A stretch of DNA of 64,000 nucleotides from Streptomyces sp. WAC 01529 (GTDB lineage: Bacteria > Actinomycetota > Actinomycetes > Streptomycetales > Streptomycetaceae). This document shows, piece by piece, positions 6,742-15,872 of this stretch (within the stretch, counting starts at the first letter, position 1; each line of letters opens with the position of its first letter). A model generated the notes under the pieces. The model saw only the letters and a program-made list of their open reading frames with translations. It searched no databases and was not told the origin of the DNA. The stretch is taken from contig NZ_CP029617.1 in the NCBI RefSeq assembly GCF_003945545.1, positions 6,289,001 through 6,353,000 on the forward strand. Reading direction: 5' to 3'. The position numbers and the translations under genes were made by a program.

Positions 6742-9615
6742 ATGCAGACCCCGTCGGATCAGCAGGATCGGCACGACTATCCCTCGCACTGGGAAGCCGA
6801 TGTGGTGCTGCGTGACGGAGGCACCGCCCGGATCAGGCCCATCACGGCCGAGGACGCGGACCGCCTGGTCAGCTTCTACGAGCAGGTCTCGGACGAGTCG
6901 AAGTACTACCGCTTCTTCGCGCCCTATCCCCGCCTGTCCGCCAAGGATGTGCACCGCTTCACGCACCACGACCAGGTGGACCGGGTGGGGCTCGCGGCCA
7001 CGGTGGGCGGCGAGTTCATCGCCACCGTCCGCTACGACCGCATCGACGAGCGCGGCATGGCGGCCAGCGCGCCCGCCGACGAGGCCGAGGTCGCCTTCCT
7101 CGTGCAGGACGCCCACCAGGGCCGCGGCGTCGCCTCCACGCTCCTGGAGCACATCGCGGCGGTCGCCAGGGAGCGCGGCATCCGGCGGTTCGTGGCCGAG
7201 GTCCTGCCCGCCAACACCAAGATGATCAAGGTGTTCACGGACGCGGGCTACCAGCAGAAGCGCAGCTTCGAGGACGGCGTCGTACGTCTGGAGTTCGACC
7301 TGGAGCCGACCGACCGCTCGCTCGCCGTGCAGCGGGCCCGTGAGCAGCGCGCCGAGGGGCGGTCGGTACAGCGATTGCTGACGCCGGGCTCGGTCGCGGT
7401 GATCGGCGTCGGCCGCACCCCCGGAGGCGTGGGCCGCAGTGTGCTGCGCAACCTCAAGGAGGCCGGGTTCACCGGACGCCTGTCCGCGGTGAACAGCGCG
7501 TTCGACGAAGGCGCCGAGATCGACGGGGTGCCGGCGCACCGTTCCGTCATGGCGATCGAGGAGCCCGTGGACCTCGCCGTGATCGCCGTGCCCGCCGACC
7601 GGGTGCCCCAGGTCGTCGCGGAGTGCGGCGAGCGCGGGGTGCAGGGCCTTGTGGTGCTCTCCGCCGGGTATGGCGAGAGCGGCGCCGCGGGGCGGGAGCG
7701 CCAGCGCGAGCTGGTCCGCCAGGCGCGGTCCTACGGAATGCGCATCATCGGCCCGAACGCCTTCGGGGTCATCAACACCTCGCCGCAGGCGCGGCTCAAC
7801 GCCTCGCTCGCTCCCGAGCCTCCCGCGCGCGGGCGCATCGGTCTGTTCACCCAGTCCGGCGCCATCGGCATCGCGCTGCTGTCCGGGCTGCACCGCAGGG
7901 GCGCCGGCCTGTCCACGTTCGTGGGCTCCGGGAACCGCGCCGACGTGTCCGGCAACGACGTCCTTCAGTACTGGTACGAGGACCCGGACACCGACATCGC
8001 CCTGATGTACCTGGAGACCATCGGCAACCCCCGCAAGTTCACCCGCCTCGCGCGCCGGGCAGCGACCGCGAAGCCGCTCGTCGTGGTCCAGGGCGCCCGG
8101 CACAGCGGCATCGCTCCCACGGGGCACGCGGTACAGGCCACCCGGCTGCCGCACGCCACGGTCTCGGCGCTGCTGCGCCAGGCGGGAGTCATCCGCGTGG
8201 ACACCGTCACGGAGATGGTCGACGCGGGCCTGCTGCTCGCGGGACAGCCGCTGCCGTCCGGCCCCCGGGTGGGCATCCTCGGCAACTCCGAGTCGCTGGG
8301 CCTGCTCACGTACGACGCCTGCGTCGCCGACGGCCTGCGCCCGCTGCCGCCCCGCGACCTCACGACCGGCGCCACACCCGCGGACTTCCGGGCCGCGCTC
8401 GCCGAGGCCCTGTCGGACGACGGCTGCGACGCGGTCATCGTCAACGCCATTCCCTGGGTGCGGGAGGACGGGGTCGCCGCCGACCCCGAGACGCTGGCCA
8501 CGGAACTGCGGGCCGCCGCCGCGGGGTGTCCCGCGAAGCCGGTGGCCGTGGTCCACGTCGAGCTGGGAGGCCTCGCCGAGGCACTGTCGGCCGCCACCAG
8601 CACCCGCCCCGCCGCCACCAGCACCCAGCCCGCCACCCCCAGCACCCGCCCCGCCGCCCCGCCGCAGGCGCCCCCGGGCCACCCGCCCGCGCCGAACACC
8701 GCGCCCGCAGCCACCGCGGAGGCCCCCGAACCGCCCGCGGAGCAGTACCGCATCCCCGCCTACCCCGCCGCCGAGCGCGCCGTCCGCGCCCTCTCCGAAG
8801 CCGTCAAGTACGCGCAGTGGCGCCGCGAGGCCGCCGAGCCGGGCAAGGTCCACGAGTACGACGACATCGACGAGAGCGGCGCCGCCGAGCGCATCGCCGA
8901 GCTGTTCGCCAAGGACGACGACCCTCGCGGCGCCACCCTCGCCCCTGCTGACGCCCACGAACTGCTCGGGCGGTACGGCATCCGCGTACGAGAGGCCCTG
9001 CCCGCACCCGACCCGGACGCGGCAGCCGAAGCCGCGCGCACGCTCGGCTACCCCGTGGCCCTGAAGACCACGGCCCCGCACCTGCGCCACCGCGCCGACC
9101 TCGGGGGAGTGCGGCTCGACCTCGCCGACGAAGAGCAACTGCGCCGGGCCTATCAAGAGTTGATCGACACCTTCGGCAAGCCCGCCGAGCTGCGGCCCGT
9201 CGTCCAGGGCATGGCACCACGCGGCGTGGACACCGTCGTGCGCGCCGTCATCGACCCGGCGGCCGGCGCGGTGCTCTCCTTCGGCCTCGCGGGCGCCGCC
9301 TCCGAGCTGCTGGGGGACACCGCCCACCGCTTGGTCCCGGTCACCGACCGCGAGGCGGCCTCCCTCATCAGATCCATCCGGACCGCGCCGCTCCTGTTCG
9401 GCTGGCGCGGCTCGGCCCCCGTGGACACCTCGGCCCTCGAAGAGCTGCTCCAGCGGGTCTCCCGGCTCGTCGACGACCACCCCGAGGTCGCCGGTGTCTC
9501 CCTGGAGCCCGTGGTCGTCGCCCGGCGCGGCCTCTCGGTGCTCGGCGCCTCCGTCCGCCTCGCGCCCCCGCCCGCCCGCGACGATCTCGGCCCGCGCACG
9601 CTCCCCGGCTACTGA
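6742..9615 (+). CDS. PatA-type protein: N-terminal GNAT acetyltransferase fused to an NDP-forming acyl-CoA synthetase-like region
   Basis: 957 residues. Residues 25-190 are a GNAT domain (VQDAHQGRGVASTLLEHI is the acetyl-CoA pyrophosphate loop). Residues 205-330 are a CoA-binding Rossmann domain (VAVIGVGRTPGGVGRSV), residues 345-600 a succinyl-CoA-synthetase-like flavodoxin region, and residues 725-945 an ATP-grasp domain (GYPVALKTTAPHLRHRADL). A Pro/Ala/Thr-rich linker at about residues 615-665 holds heptad-like repeats (AATSTRP, AATSTQP, ATPSTRP). This GNAT-first order matches the Streptomyces lividans lysine acetyltransferase SlPatA, which acetylates acyl-CoA synthetases; enteric Pat has the reverse order. 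It probably modulates acyl-CoA synthetases by lysine acetylation. Single-gene unit. Confidence 0.92.
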   Translation: MQTPSDQQDRHDYPSHWEADVVLRDGGTARIRPITAEDADRLVSFYEQVSDESKYYRFFAPYPRLSAKDVHRFTHHDQVDRVGLAATVGGEFIATVRYDRIDERGMAASAPADEAEVAFLVQDAHQGRGVASTLLEHIAAVARERGIRRFVAEVLPANTKMIKVFTDAGYQQKRSFEDGVVRLEFDLEPTDRSLAVQRAREQRAEGRSVQRLLTPGSVAVIGVGRTPGGVGRSVLRNLKEAGFTGRLSAVNSAFDEGAEIDGVPAHRSVMAIEEPVDLAVIAVPADRVPQVVAECGERGVQGLVVLSAGYGESGAAGRERQRELVRQARSYGMRIIGPNAFGVINTSPQARLNASLAPEPPARGRIGLFTQSGAIGIALLSGLHRRGAGLSTFVGSGNRADVSGNDVLQYWYEDPDTDIALMYLETIGNPRKFTRLARRAATAKPLVVVQGARHSGIAPTGHAVQATRLPHATVSALLRQAGVIRVDTVTEMVDAGLLLAGQPLPSGPRVGILGNSESLGLLTYDACVADGLRPLPPRDLTTGATPADFRAALAEALSDDGCDAVIVNAIPWVREDGVAADPETLATELRAAAAGCPAKPVAVVHVELGGLAEALSAATSTRPAATSTQPATPSTRPAAPPQAPPGHPPAPNTAPAATAEAPEPPAEQYRIPAYPAAERAVRALSEAVKYAQWRREAAEPGKVHEYDDIDESGAAERIAELFAKDDDPRGATLAPADAHELLGRYGIRVREALPAPDPDAAAEAARTLGYPVALKTTAPHLRHRADLGGVRLDLADEEQLRRAYQELIDTFGKPAELRPVVQGMAPRGVDTVVRAVIDPAAGAVLSFGLAGAASELLGDTAHRLVPVTDREAASLIRSIRTAPLLFGWRGSAPVDTSALEELLQRVSRLVDDHPEVAGVSLEPVVVARRGLSVLGASVRLAPPPARDDLGPRTLPGY

Positions 9616-9685
9616 ACCGCGCTCCCGGGCGCCGAGGCGGCCACGGGGGCCCGTGCGCCCCGCACCGGGCCGTAGGATGGACGGC

Positions 9686-10273
9686 ATGGCAAAGACCGGT
9701 ACGACGACCCAGGGGCTGCGCGCGGCGATCGAGCGCAGCGGCTACTACCCGGCCCTCGTGGCCGAGGCGGTGGAGGCCGCGATCGGCGGCGAGGCCATCG
9801 GGTCCTACCTGGTCCACCAGGAGACGACGTTCGACGCGAACGAGGTGCGCAGGCACGTCACCGTCCTCGTCCTGACCGGCACGCGCTTCATCGTCAGCCA
9901 CACTGACGAGCAGGCGGCGGACAGCACTTCCCCGACGCCGTACGCGACGACCTCCACGGAGTCGGTCAAGATCGGCCGCATCTCGTCGGTGGTGCTCAGC
10001 CGCGTCGTCGCCAACCCCGAGAAGTACGTCCCGGGCACCCCGCCCCGCGAGGTCGTCCTGACCATCGGCTGGGGCGCCGTCTCCCGCATCGACCTGGAGC
10101 CCGCGGCCTGCGGCGACCCCAACTGCGACGCGGACCACGGCTACACCGGCAGCTCGACCGCCGACGACCTGAGCCTGCGCGTCAGCGAGGCGGGCGACGG
10201 CCCCGACGCGGTGCGGCAGACCCTCGCCTTCGCCCAGGCCCTGTCCGAGGCGACCGCGGACACCGCCCGCTGA
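9686..10273 (+). CDS. DUF5998 family protein
   Basis: 195-residue protein of unknown function that is widely conserved in Streptomyces and relatives. No signal peptide or membrane segment. Residues 140-155 contain a Cys/His-rich stretch (AACGDPNCDADHGY) that could bind a metal. ATG at 9686 is chosen over a longer reading frame because the longer N-terminus is low-complexity and a -10-like TAGGAT sits just upstream, allowing a very short leader. Its TGA overlaps the ATG of the next gene (TGATG), so it is coupled to the phosphodiesterase-like protein. Confidence 0.85.
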   Translation: MAKTGTTTQGLRAAIERSGYYPALVAEAVEAAIGGEAIGSYLVHQETTFDANEVRRHVTVLVLTGTRFIVSHTDEQAADSTSPTPYATTSTESVKIGRISSVVLSRVVANPEKYVPGTPPREVVLTIGWGAVSRIDLEPAACGDPNCDADHGYTGSSTADDLSLRVSEAGDGPDAVRQTLAFAQALSEATADTAR

Positions 10274-11463
10274 TGTCCCTGCCCGCCTGGGACGACGTGG
10301 AACCGATCGCCCTCGACACGGCCCCCGTGCCCGCCTACGGCTCCGGGTCCCTCGCCGACCTGCTGCCCACGCTCGTCTCCCACCAGGGCGTGCCCGGTTA
10401 CGAGACGCCGGTCATCGCCGAACTCGCCCCCGCCGACCGGAACTGCGTCTTCCTGATCGACGGCCTCGGCTGGGAGCAGCTCAAGGCCCACCCCGGCGAG
10501 GCCCCCTTCCTGACGTCGCTGCTCGCCAGTTCGCGGGGCGGCACCGGACAGCCCCTCACCGCGGGCTTCCCGTCCACCACCGCGACCTCGCTCGCCTCGG
10601 TCGGCACGGGCCTGCCGCCCGGCGCCCACGGCCTGCCCGGCTACACCGTGCGCAATCCGGCCACCGGCGAGCTGATGAACCAGCTGCGCTGGAACCCCTG
10701 GACCGACCCGCGCGCGTGGCAGCCGTACCCGACGGTCTTCCAGCGTGCCCACGACGCGGGCGTGCACACCGCCCAGGTGTCCTCCCCGGCCTTCGAGAGC
10801 ACCCCGCTCACCAAGGTCGCCCTGAGCGGCGGTTCCTTCCGGGGCAAGCTCTCCGGAGAGGACCGCATGGACCTCGCCGCCCGGCAACTGGCGGCGGGGG
10901 ACCGGTCATTGGTCTACACCTACTACGCGGAAGTGGACGGCAAGGGTCACCGCTTCGGCATCGACTCCGACGCCTGGCGCGGCCAGCTCATGTACGTCGA
11001 CCGGCTCGCCCAGCGCCTCGCCGAGCAGCTGCCGCCGCGCAGCGCCCTGTACGTCACCGCGGACCACGGCATGATCGACATCCCCTTCGACGAGGCCTCC
11101 CGCATCGACTTCGACGAGGACTGGGAGCTGCGCGCCGGCGTCGCCCACCTCGGCGGCGAGGGCCGCGCCCGGCACGTCTACGCGGTGCCGGGCGCCGTCA
11201 ACGACGTACTGACGGTCTGGCGCGAAGTGCTCGGCGAGCAGTTCTGGGTGGCCTCCCGCGACGAGGCGATCGCCGCGGGGTGGTTCGGTCCACACATTGA
11301 TCAACGTGTATACGAGCGTCTGGGCGATGTCATCGCCGCCGCGCACGATGACGTCGCGATCATCGCCTCGGAGCGCGAGCCCAAGGAGTCCTCGCTCGTG
11401 GGCATGCACGGCTCGATGACCCCCGTCGAGCAGCTTGTCCCGCTCCTCGAAGTACGCTCCTGA
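10273..11463 (+). CDS. Alkaline phosphatase superfamily protein, nucleotide pyrophosphatase/phosphodiesterase type
   Basis: 396 residues with the NPP/alkaline phosphatase fold. Conserved metal-site features: CVFLIDGLGWEQL (first Asp), GFPSTTATSLAS (the catalytic Thr/Ser region), YYAEVDGKGHRFG (Asp/His) and YVTADHGMIDI (Asp-His pair), with a final His in GMHGSMTP. No signal peptide is visible, so it is probably cytoplasmic. ATG overlaps the preceding stop by one base. Substrate unknown; the family hydrolyses phosphodiester or pyrophosphate bonds of nucleotides and similar compounds. Translationally coupled to DUF5998 and followed closely by thymidine kinase. Confidence 0.88.
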   Translation: MSLPAWDDVEPIALDTAPVPAYGSGSLADLLPTLVSHQGVPGYETPVIAELAPADRNCVFLIDGLGWEQLKAHPGEAPFLTSLLASSRGGTGQPLTAGFPSTTATSLASVGTGLPPGAHGLPGYTVRNPATGELMNQLRWNPWTDPRAWQPYPTVFQRAHDAGVHTAQVSSPAFESTPLTKVALSGGSFRGKLSGEDRMDLAARQLAAGDRSLVYTYYAEVDGKGHRFGIDSDAWRGQLMYVDRLAQRLAEQLPPRSALYVTADHGMIDIPFDEASRIDFDEDWELRAGVAHLGGEGRARHVYAVPGAVNDVLTVWREVLGEQFWVASRDEAIAAGWFGPHIDQRVYERLGDVIAAAHDDVAIIASEREPKESSLVGMHGSMTPVEQLVPLLEVRS

Positions 11464-11535
11464 CCGTACGCACTTGATACGCCGTTGACGGCACCCCGAC
11501 TCCTCCACACGCCCCCGAAAGGTGCTCAACCCCCC

Positions 11536-12198
11536 ATGCCCGAGCTGGTGTTCTTCTCCGGAACGATGGACTGCGGAAAGAGCACGCTGGCTCTGCAGAT
11601 CGAGCACAACCGCTCGGCCCGCGGCCTCCAGGGGATGATCTTCACGAGGGACGACCGGGCCGGCGAGGGCAAGCTCTCCTCGCGGCTCGGCCTCGTCACC
11701 GACGCCATCGAGGCCGCGGACGACTTCGACTTCTACGCCCATCTCGTCGACCACCTCTCCCAGGGCGGCCGCGCCGACTACGTGATCGCGGACGAGGCGC
11801 AGTTCCTTGCCCCCGACCAGATCGACCAGCTCGCCCGGATCGTCGACGACCTCGGCCTGGACGTCTTCGCGTTCGGCATCACCACGGACTTCCGCTCCAA
11901 GCTCTTCCCGGGCTCGCAGCGCCTGGTGGAGCTGGCCGACCGCGTCGAGGTGCTCCAGGTCGAGGCCCTGTGCTGGTGCGGTGCCCGCGCCACGCACAAC
12001 GCCCGCACCATAGGCGGCGAGATGGTCGTCGAGGGCGCCCAGGTCGTCGTCGGCGACGTCAACCAGTCGGCGGACGAGGTCGGTTACGAGGTCCTGTGCC
12101 GCCGCCACCACCGGCGCAGGACGACGGCGGCGACCGCCCGCGCGGGCGCCCTCTCGCCCGACGTCCTGCCGGTGGACCCGGCGGCCACCCGCGCCTGA
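11536..12198 (+). CDS. tdk: Thymidine kinase, type II
   Basis: 220 residues. Salvages thymidine (and deoxyuridine) to dTMP with ATP. A P-loop SGTMDCGKST lies at residues 7-16; the Walker B/base motif is DEAQFL; the structural zinc ribbon appears as CWCGA plus CRRHH near the C-terminus. ATG at 11536 with an upstream GAAAGGTG is preferred to an upstream TTG that would add 17 residues of non-conserved sequence. It ends one base before the convergent VOC gene stop. Probably part of the transcript beginning at DUF5998. Confidence 0.92.
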   Translation: MPELVFFSGTMDCGKSTLALQIEHNRSARGLQGMIFTRDDRAGEGKLSSRLGLVTDAIEAADDFDFYAHLVDHLSQGGRADYVIADEAQFLAPDQIDQLARIVDDLGLDVFAFGITTDFRSKLFPGSQRLVELADRVEVLQVEALCWCGARATHNARTIGGEMVVEGAQVVVGDVNQSADEVGYEVLCRRHHRRRTTAATARAGALSPDVLPVDPAATRA

Positions 12199-12199
12199 C

Positions 12200-13012
12200 T
12201 CAGGCGCGGGCGTGTGAGCGTACGACGGTGAAGACCGCGCCCTCCGGATCGGCGACCGTCGCCACCCGGCCGTGGGAGCCGTCCCGCGGCGGCTTGACGA
12301 CCTGCCCGCCCAGCTCGGCCACCCGGTCCACCGCCTCCTCCACGTCGGCGACCTCGAAGTACGTCATCCAGTGCGGGCCCCGGTCGCGCGGCAGCGCGTC
12401 CCCGACGCCGTGCATGGCGGCCACCGGGCGGCCGTCGACCTCAAGGGTCAGATAGTCGAAGTCGGCCGAGACGACGGCCTCTTCGGTGTAGCCGAACACG
12501 GCCCGGTAGAACGGGACGACACTCGCCGTCTCCCGCGTCACCAGCTCGTTCCAGGCCGGCGCGCCCGGCTCGCCGACCACCGCGGTGCCCAGATGCCGTG
12601 CGGCCTGCCAGAGCCCGAACACGGCGCCCGTGGGGTCCGACGCGACGGCCATCCGGCCCGCCCGGCCCGCGGTGATCGGGCCCACGCCGATCGTGCCGCC
12701 GCAGTGCCGCACCGTCTCGGCCGTCGCGTCCGCGTCGTCCGTAGCCAGATAGGGCGTCCAGGCGATGGGCAGATGCCGGTCGGGCGGCAGCTGGCCGATG
12801 CCGGCCACCTCCCGGCCGTCGAGCAGCGCCCGCACATAGGGGCCGAGCTGCTCGGGCCCCGGCCGGAACTCCCAGCCGAAGAGCGCTCCGTAGAACTCCT
12901 GGGTCGCCGCCAGGCCATGCGCCATCAGGCTCACCCAGCAGGGTGTGCCGGGTGCGCTTCGACCGGTTCCCGCGCCGTCGCGCCGCCCTGCGGACGCCTG
13001 TGCCTCGGTCAT
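12200..13012 (-). CDS. VOC family protein (two glyoxalase/bleomycin-resistance domains)
   Basis: 270 residues made of two tandem vicinal-oxygen-chelate modules (about 25-135 and 150-265), each with the ending ASDPTGAVFGLW or VADPEGAVFTVV, typical of this fold. ATG at 13012 follows a strong GAGGAGAGGG. The metal-ligand pattern is incomplete, so a role as hydroxylase/glyoxalase enzyme is not certain; many such actinobacterial proteins are of unknown function. Convergent with tdk; divergent from the rhodanese gene. Confidence 0.85.
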   Translation of the reverse strand: MTEAQASAGRRDGAGTGRSAPGTPCWVSLMAHGLAATQEFYGALFGWEFRPGPEQLGPYVRALLDGREVAGIGQLPPDRHLPIAWTPYLATDDADATAETVRHCGGTIGVGPITAGRAGRMAVASDPTGAVFGLWQAARHLGTAVVGEPGAPAWNELVTRETASVVPFYRAVFGYTEEAVVSADFDYLTLEVDGRPVAAMHGVGDALPRDRGPHWMTYFEVADVEEAVDRVAELGGQVVKPPRDGSHGRVATVADPEGAVFTVVRSHARA

Positions 13013-13348
13013 CGTCACCCTCTCCTCGGCCTTCGTGATGGCCGCTTCGCTTCCGCTCTCTTCGAATCTCTTCGAACGCGCGCGCCCGCGCCGCGCACAC
13101 ATGCGCGCCCTCGCAGATGCTCGCACCACCTGTCGCGCCGCGCGTCCCGGCCGCGCCGCACTGCCCGGCTTCCCGCGGAGGATGCCCGTTTTACGGTGTC
13201 TCACCCCTTGCCGCGAGAAGGCCGAGCGGGGTCCATCTGCTGTACAGGCTGTGCAGGGTCCCGTACGCCCTGTGGTGGGGCAGGGTACGGCGGAGCAGGG
13301 TAGCCGGACCTCGCCCATACGGCCACCCCATGCGCAAGGATGGGGCCC

Positions 13349-14176
13349 ATGAACGCCATCATCTCCGCATCCGAACTCGCGAGCGACCTGGCGGGCGAGA
13401 ATCCGCCGGTCCTGCTCGACGTCCGCTGGCAGCACCAGGGCTCGATGCGCGATGCCTACGAAGAGGGGCACATTCCCTCGGCCGTCTTCGTCGACCTCGA
13501 CGCCGACCTGGCAGGACCCGCCGGGGCCGGCGGCCGCCACCCGCTCCCCGACCTGGACCACTTCGGTGCCGTGATGCGAGCGGCGGGGGTCTCTCCGGAG
13601 CGCGATGTCGTCGTGTACGACGGTGGCCAGAACTGGGCGGCCGCGCGCCTGTGGTGGATGCTGCGCTGGACGGGGCACACCTCCGTACGTGTCCTTGACG
13701 GCGGTCTCGCCCTGTGGACCGGCTCCCTGGAGCCGGGCGCGGGGACGGCCCCGGCCGAGGGGTCCTTCGAGCCTGCCCCGAACAGCACGGACTTCCTGGA
13801 CGCGGACTCGGCGGCGGCCCTGGCCCGTTCGGGTCTGCTCCTGGACGCCCGCGCGGCCGAGCGCTACCGCGGCGAGGTCGAGCCGATCGACCGGGTGGCC
13901 GGGCACATCCCGGGCGCGGTGTCGGCGCCGACCACCGAGAACGTGGCGCAGGACGGCCGCTTCAAGCCGGCCGCGGAGCTGGCGGACCGCTTCAAGGCGC
14001 TGGGCGCCTCGGGCACTTCGGAGATCGGTGTCTACTGCGGCTCGGGCGTCTCGGGCGCCCATGAGGTGCTCGCGCTCGCGGTGGCGGGGATTCCGGCGGC
14101 GCTGTACGTCGGCTCGTGGTCGGAGTGGTCGGCGGACGGCTCCCGCCCGGTCGCGACGGGCCCGGACCCGCAGTAG
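13349..14176 (+). CDS. Tandem-rhodanese sulfurtransferase (thiosulfate/3-mercaptopyruvate type)
   Basis: 275 residues with an N-terminal inactive rhodanese domain and a C-terminal catalytic one. The active-site loop CGSGVSG carries the persulfide-forming Cys; the six-residue loop CGSGVS-G with G/S residues is closer to the mercaptopyruvate sulfurtransferase group than to arsenate phosphatases. The CH2A motif GHIPSAVFVDLD and C-terminal GSWSEWS are conserved. ATG at 13349 is favoured by AAGGATGGGG upstream; an in-frame start at 13340 adds only three residues. Stops before a bidirectional terminator shared with sepH. Confidence 0.92.
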   Translation: MNAIISASELASDLAGENPPVLLDVRWQHQGSMRDAYEEGHIPSAVFVDLDADLAGPAGAGGRHPLPDLDHFGAVMRAAGVSPERDVVVYDGGQNWAAARLWWMLRWTGHTSVRVLDGGLALWTGSLEPGAGTAPAEGSFEPAPNSTDFLDADSAAALARSGLLLDARAAERYRGEVEPIDRVAGHIPGAVSAPTTENVAQDGRFKPAAELADRFKALGASGTSEIGVYCGSGVSGAHEVLALAVAGIPAALYVGSWSEWSADGSRPVATGPDPQ

Positions 14177-14195
14177 GCCGCCATACGTACGCACG

Positions 14196-14234
14196 TGGGC
14201 CCCGCACCTGCCGGTACTGCCGGTGCGGGGCCCA
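14196..14234. terminator. Bidirectional hairpin between the rhodanese gene and sepH
   Basis: TGGGCCCCGCACCTGCCGG pairs with CCGGTGCGGGGCCCA around a short loop; convergent genes end on both sides. Confidence 0.85.
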
Positions 14235-14300
14235 TGGTGTCGTACGTCAGTCCGGCGAACTCACGACCGGAACTCCGGCGTGGTTCGCCGCCTACTCCTG

Positions 14301-15401
14301 CTACTCCTGCTTCTTGCGGCGCGTGCCGAAGACGATCTCGTCCCAGCTGGGCACCGCGGCGCGGCGACCAGGGCGCACTCCGTCCGCCTCGGCCTGACGG
14401 TCCGTGGAACCGACGAGGCGGTCGCGGTGACTGGCCACCGAGCGCGGCATGAGGACGTCCGCGTACGCCGAACCGGCGCCGGCCGAAGCCGCGGGGGCCT
14501 CCTCGGCGTCGGGCTCCTGCTCGGACTCCTCCTGGACGGACGGCGGCAGTTCCGTGGTGGACGTGACCGAGGGGCGTTCGGGCACGACCATGTCGCCGCG
14601 GAAGCTGGGCACCGCCTCCAGGAGGCTGGTGAGCGAGTCGCGCTCCTGCTCGGCGACCGCGGAGCCCGCGCCCTCGCTCTCCTCCGGGGGATCGACGGGG
14701 GCGGCGGGGATGCTCGGGCGGTCCAGCTGCCGGTCCAGGGCGCGGTCGAGCGGCCGGTCCAGCGGGCGGTCCCGGGGGAGGCGGGCGATGCGCGGCACGA
14801 ACGGGAAGCTGGGCTCCGGTGCCGCGATGTCGTCCGTCTCGCCGATCAGCGAGCGTGCCTCGTCGTCGACGGCCTGCACGAGGCGCCGGGGCGGGTCGTA
14901 CGTCCAGCTCGCGGAGTGCGGCTCGGTCGCGACGCGGTAGACGAGCAGGACCTCCCAGGTGCCGTCGTCGCGGCGCCAGGAGTCCCACTGGACGGATTCC
15001 TTGTCGGCGCCGCGCAGCAACAACCGTTCCTGGACGGCCTCGCCGAGCTGGGGTCCGGTGTTCTCACCGGGACGGCGTACGGGGGTCTTCCTGGCGCGCT
15101 CCGCCATGAAGGCGCGCTCGGCGAGCACGGGTCCTTCGAAGCGGCGGACGCGATCAACGGGGATTCCGGCGAGCTGGGCCACTTCTTCCGCGCTGGCACC
15201 GGCACGTATCCGTGCCTGGATGTCGCGCGGGCGGAGGTGGCTCTCCACCTCGATCTCGATCTGTCCGAGTCGGGGCCGGTCGCCGCGGACGGCCGCACGC
15301 AGCCGTTCGTCGATCGGAAGCGTGTACTCCGTGCTGTCCGCAGCCTTCAGCACCAGCCGTGTGCCGTCGTTGCTGACGGCCACGACACGCAGTTCGGGCA
15401 T
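14301..15401 (-). CDS. sepH: SepH, FtsZ-binding cell division regulator (DUF3071)
   Basis: 366 residues. Residues 1-90 hold the conserved N-terminal DUF3071 region with a helix-turn-helix-like segment (IRAGASAEEVAQLAGIPVDR), known to contact FtsZ and promote filament assembly. A long, disordered, acidic linker (about 180-340) follows, ending in the conserved DEIVFGTRRKKQE tail. ATG at 15401 with GGGAGG upstream is preferred to an upstream GTG. SepH is an actinobacterial division protein active in vegetative and sporulation septation. Divergent from a membrane protein across a 471-base gap. Confidence 0.93.
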   Translation of the reverse strand: MPELRVVAVSNDGTRLVLKAADSTEYTLPIDERLRAAVRGDRPRLGQIEIEVESHLRPRDIQARIRAGASAEEVAQLAGIPVDRVRRFEGPVLAERAFMAERARKTPVRRPGENTGPQLGEAVQERLLLRGADKESVQWDSWRRDDGTWEVLLVYRVATEPHSASWTYDPPRRLVQAVDDEARSLIGETDDIAAPEPSFPFVPRIARLPRDRPLDRPLDRALDRQLDRPSIPAAPVDPPEESEGAGSAVAEQERDSLTSLLEAVPSFRGDMVVPERPSVTSTTELPPSVQEESEQEPDAEEAPAASAGAGSAYADVLMPRSVASHRDRLVGSTDRQAEADGVRPGRRAAVPSWDEIVFGTRRKKQE

Positions 15402-15872
15402 GGGGACCTCCCGGGTGGTGCCTGCCGACGTCACGTGCGTCGCTGCTTCCGCTAGTCGAGTGTGGCCTGCCCGGGTGCAGCCTGCCACAACCTTGCCGAG
15501 TTGCCCGGCGTGTCGGGCAGGGGCCCTGGATCGCCGTTATGGCACGGTTACCGTTTCGCAACGCTAAGTGACGACGTTCGTCACCCTGTGCAGCGAGCCC
15601 CCCACCCGGCGGTTCTGGAAGGCCCCGGGCACCCTGGCGGGAGACCGGACCCAGGGCTCGCAACAGTACTCCATTCGGGCCATGCGGGTGGACCGCCGCG
15701 CCGCCGAACTTCTCATGGGGGACGGGAGTTGGTGGCGCTTTTGGGGCTCGCGACCCCGCGCGCGGGTGGCGCACTTCACGGAAACACCCGAAACGGAACT
15801 AATCACTTCGCCCGTACGTCCCCTTCTCGTGTGGTCAGTCGAAAAGGTGAGAAAGGCAGGCAAGGGTCGGAG
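15402..15872. other. Divergent intergenic region between sepH and a membrane protein; one doubtful small ORF inside
   Basis: This 471-base region probably holds the sepH promoter and the promoter of the gene at 15873. An open frame from GTG 15568 to TAA 15882 (104 residues, containing WWRFWGSRPRARV) overlaps the start of the next gene and has high third-position GC in its first half, but it shows no family I recognise and no clear ribosome-binding site; it is left uncalled. Confidence 0.4.

Noticed and set aside
6655..9687. 1010-residue open frame on the minus strand antisense to the PatA-type gene
   Set aside because: It is the complement of a coding frame with very high third-position GC; its sequence is Gly/Arg/Val-rich low complexity without domains.
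12200..14194. 664-residue frame joining the VOC protein to 400 residues upstream
   Set aside because: Only the last 270 residues carry VOC domains, and a strong ribosome-binding site precedes the ATG at 13012; the rest is antisense to the rhodanese gene.
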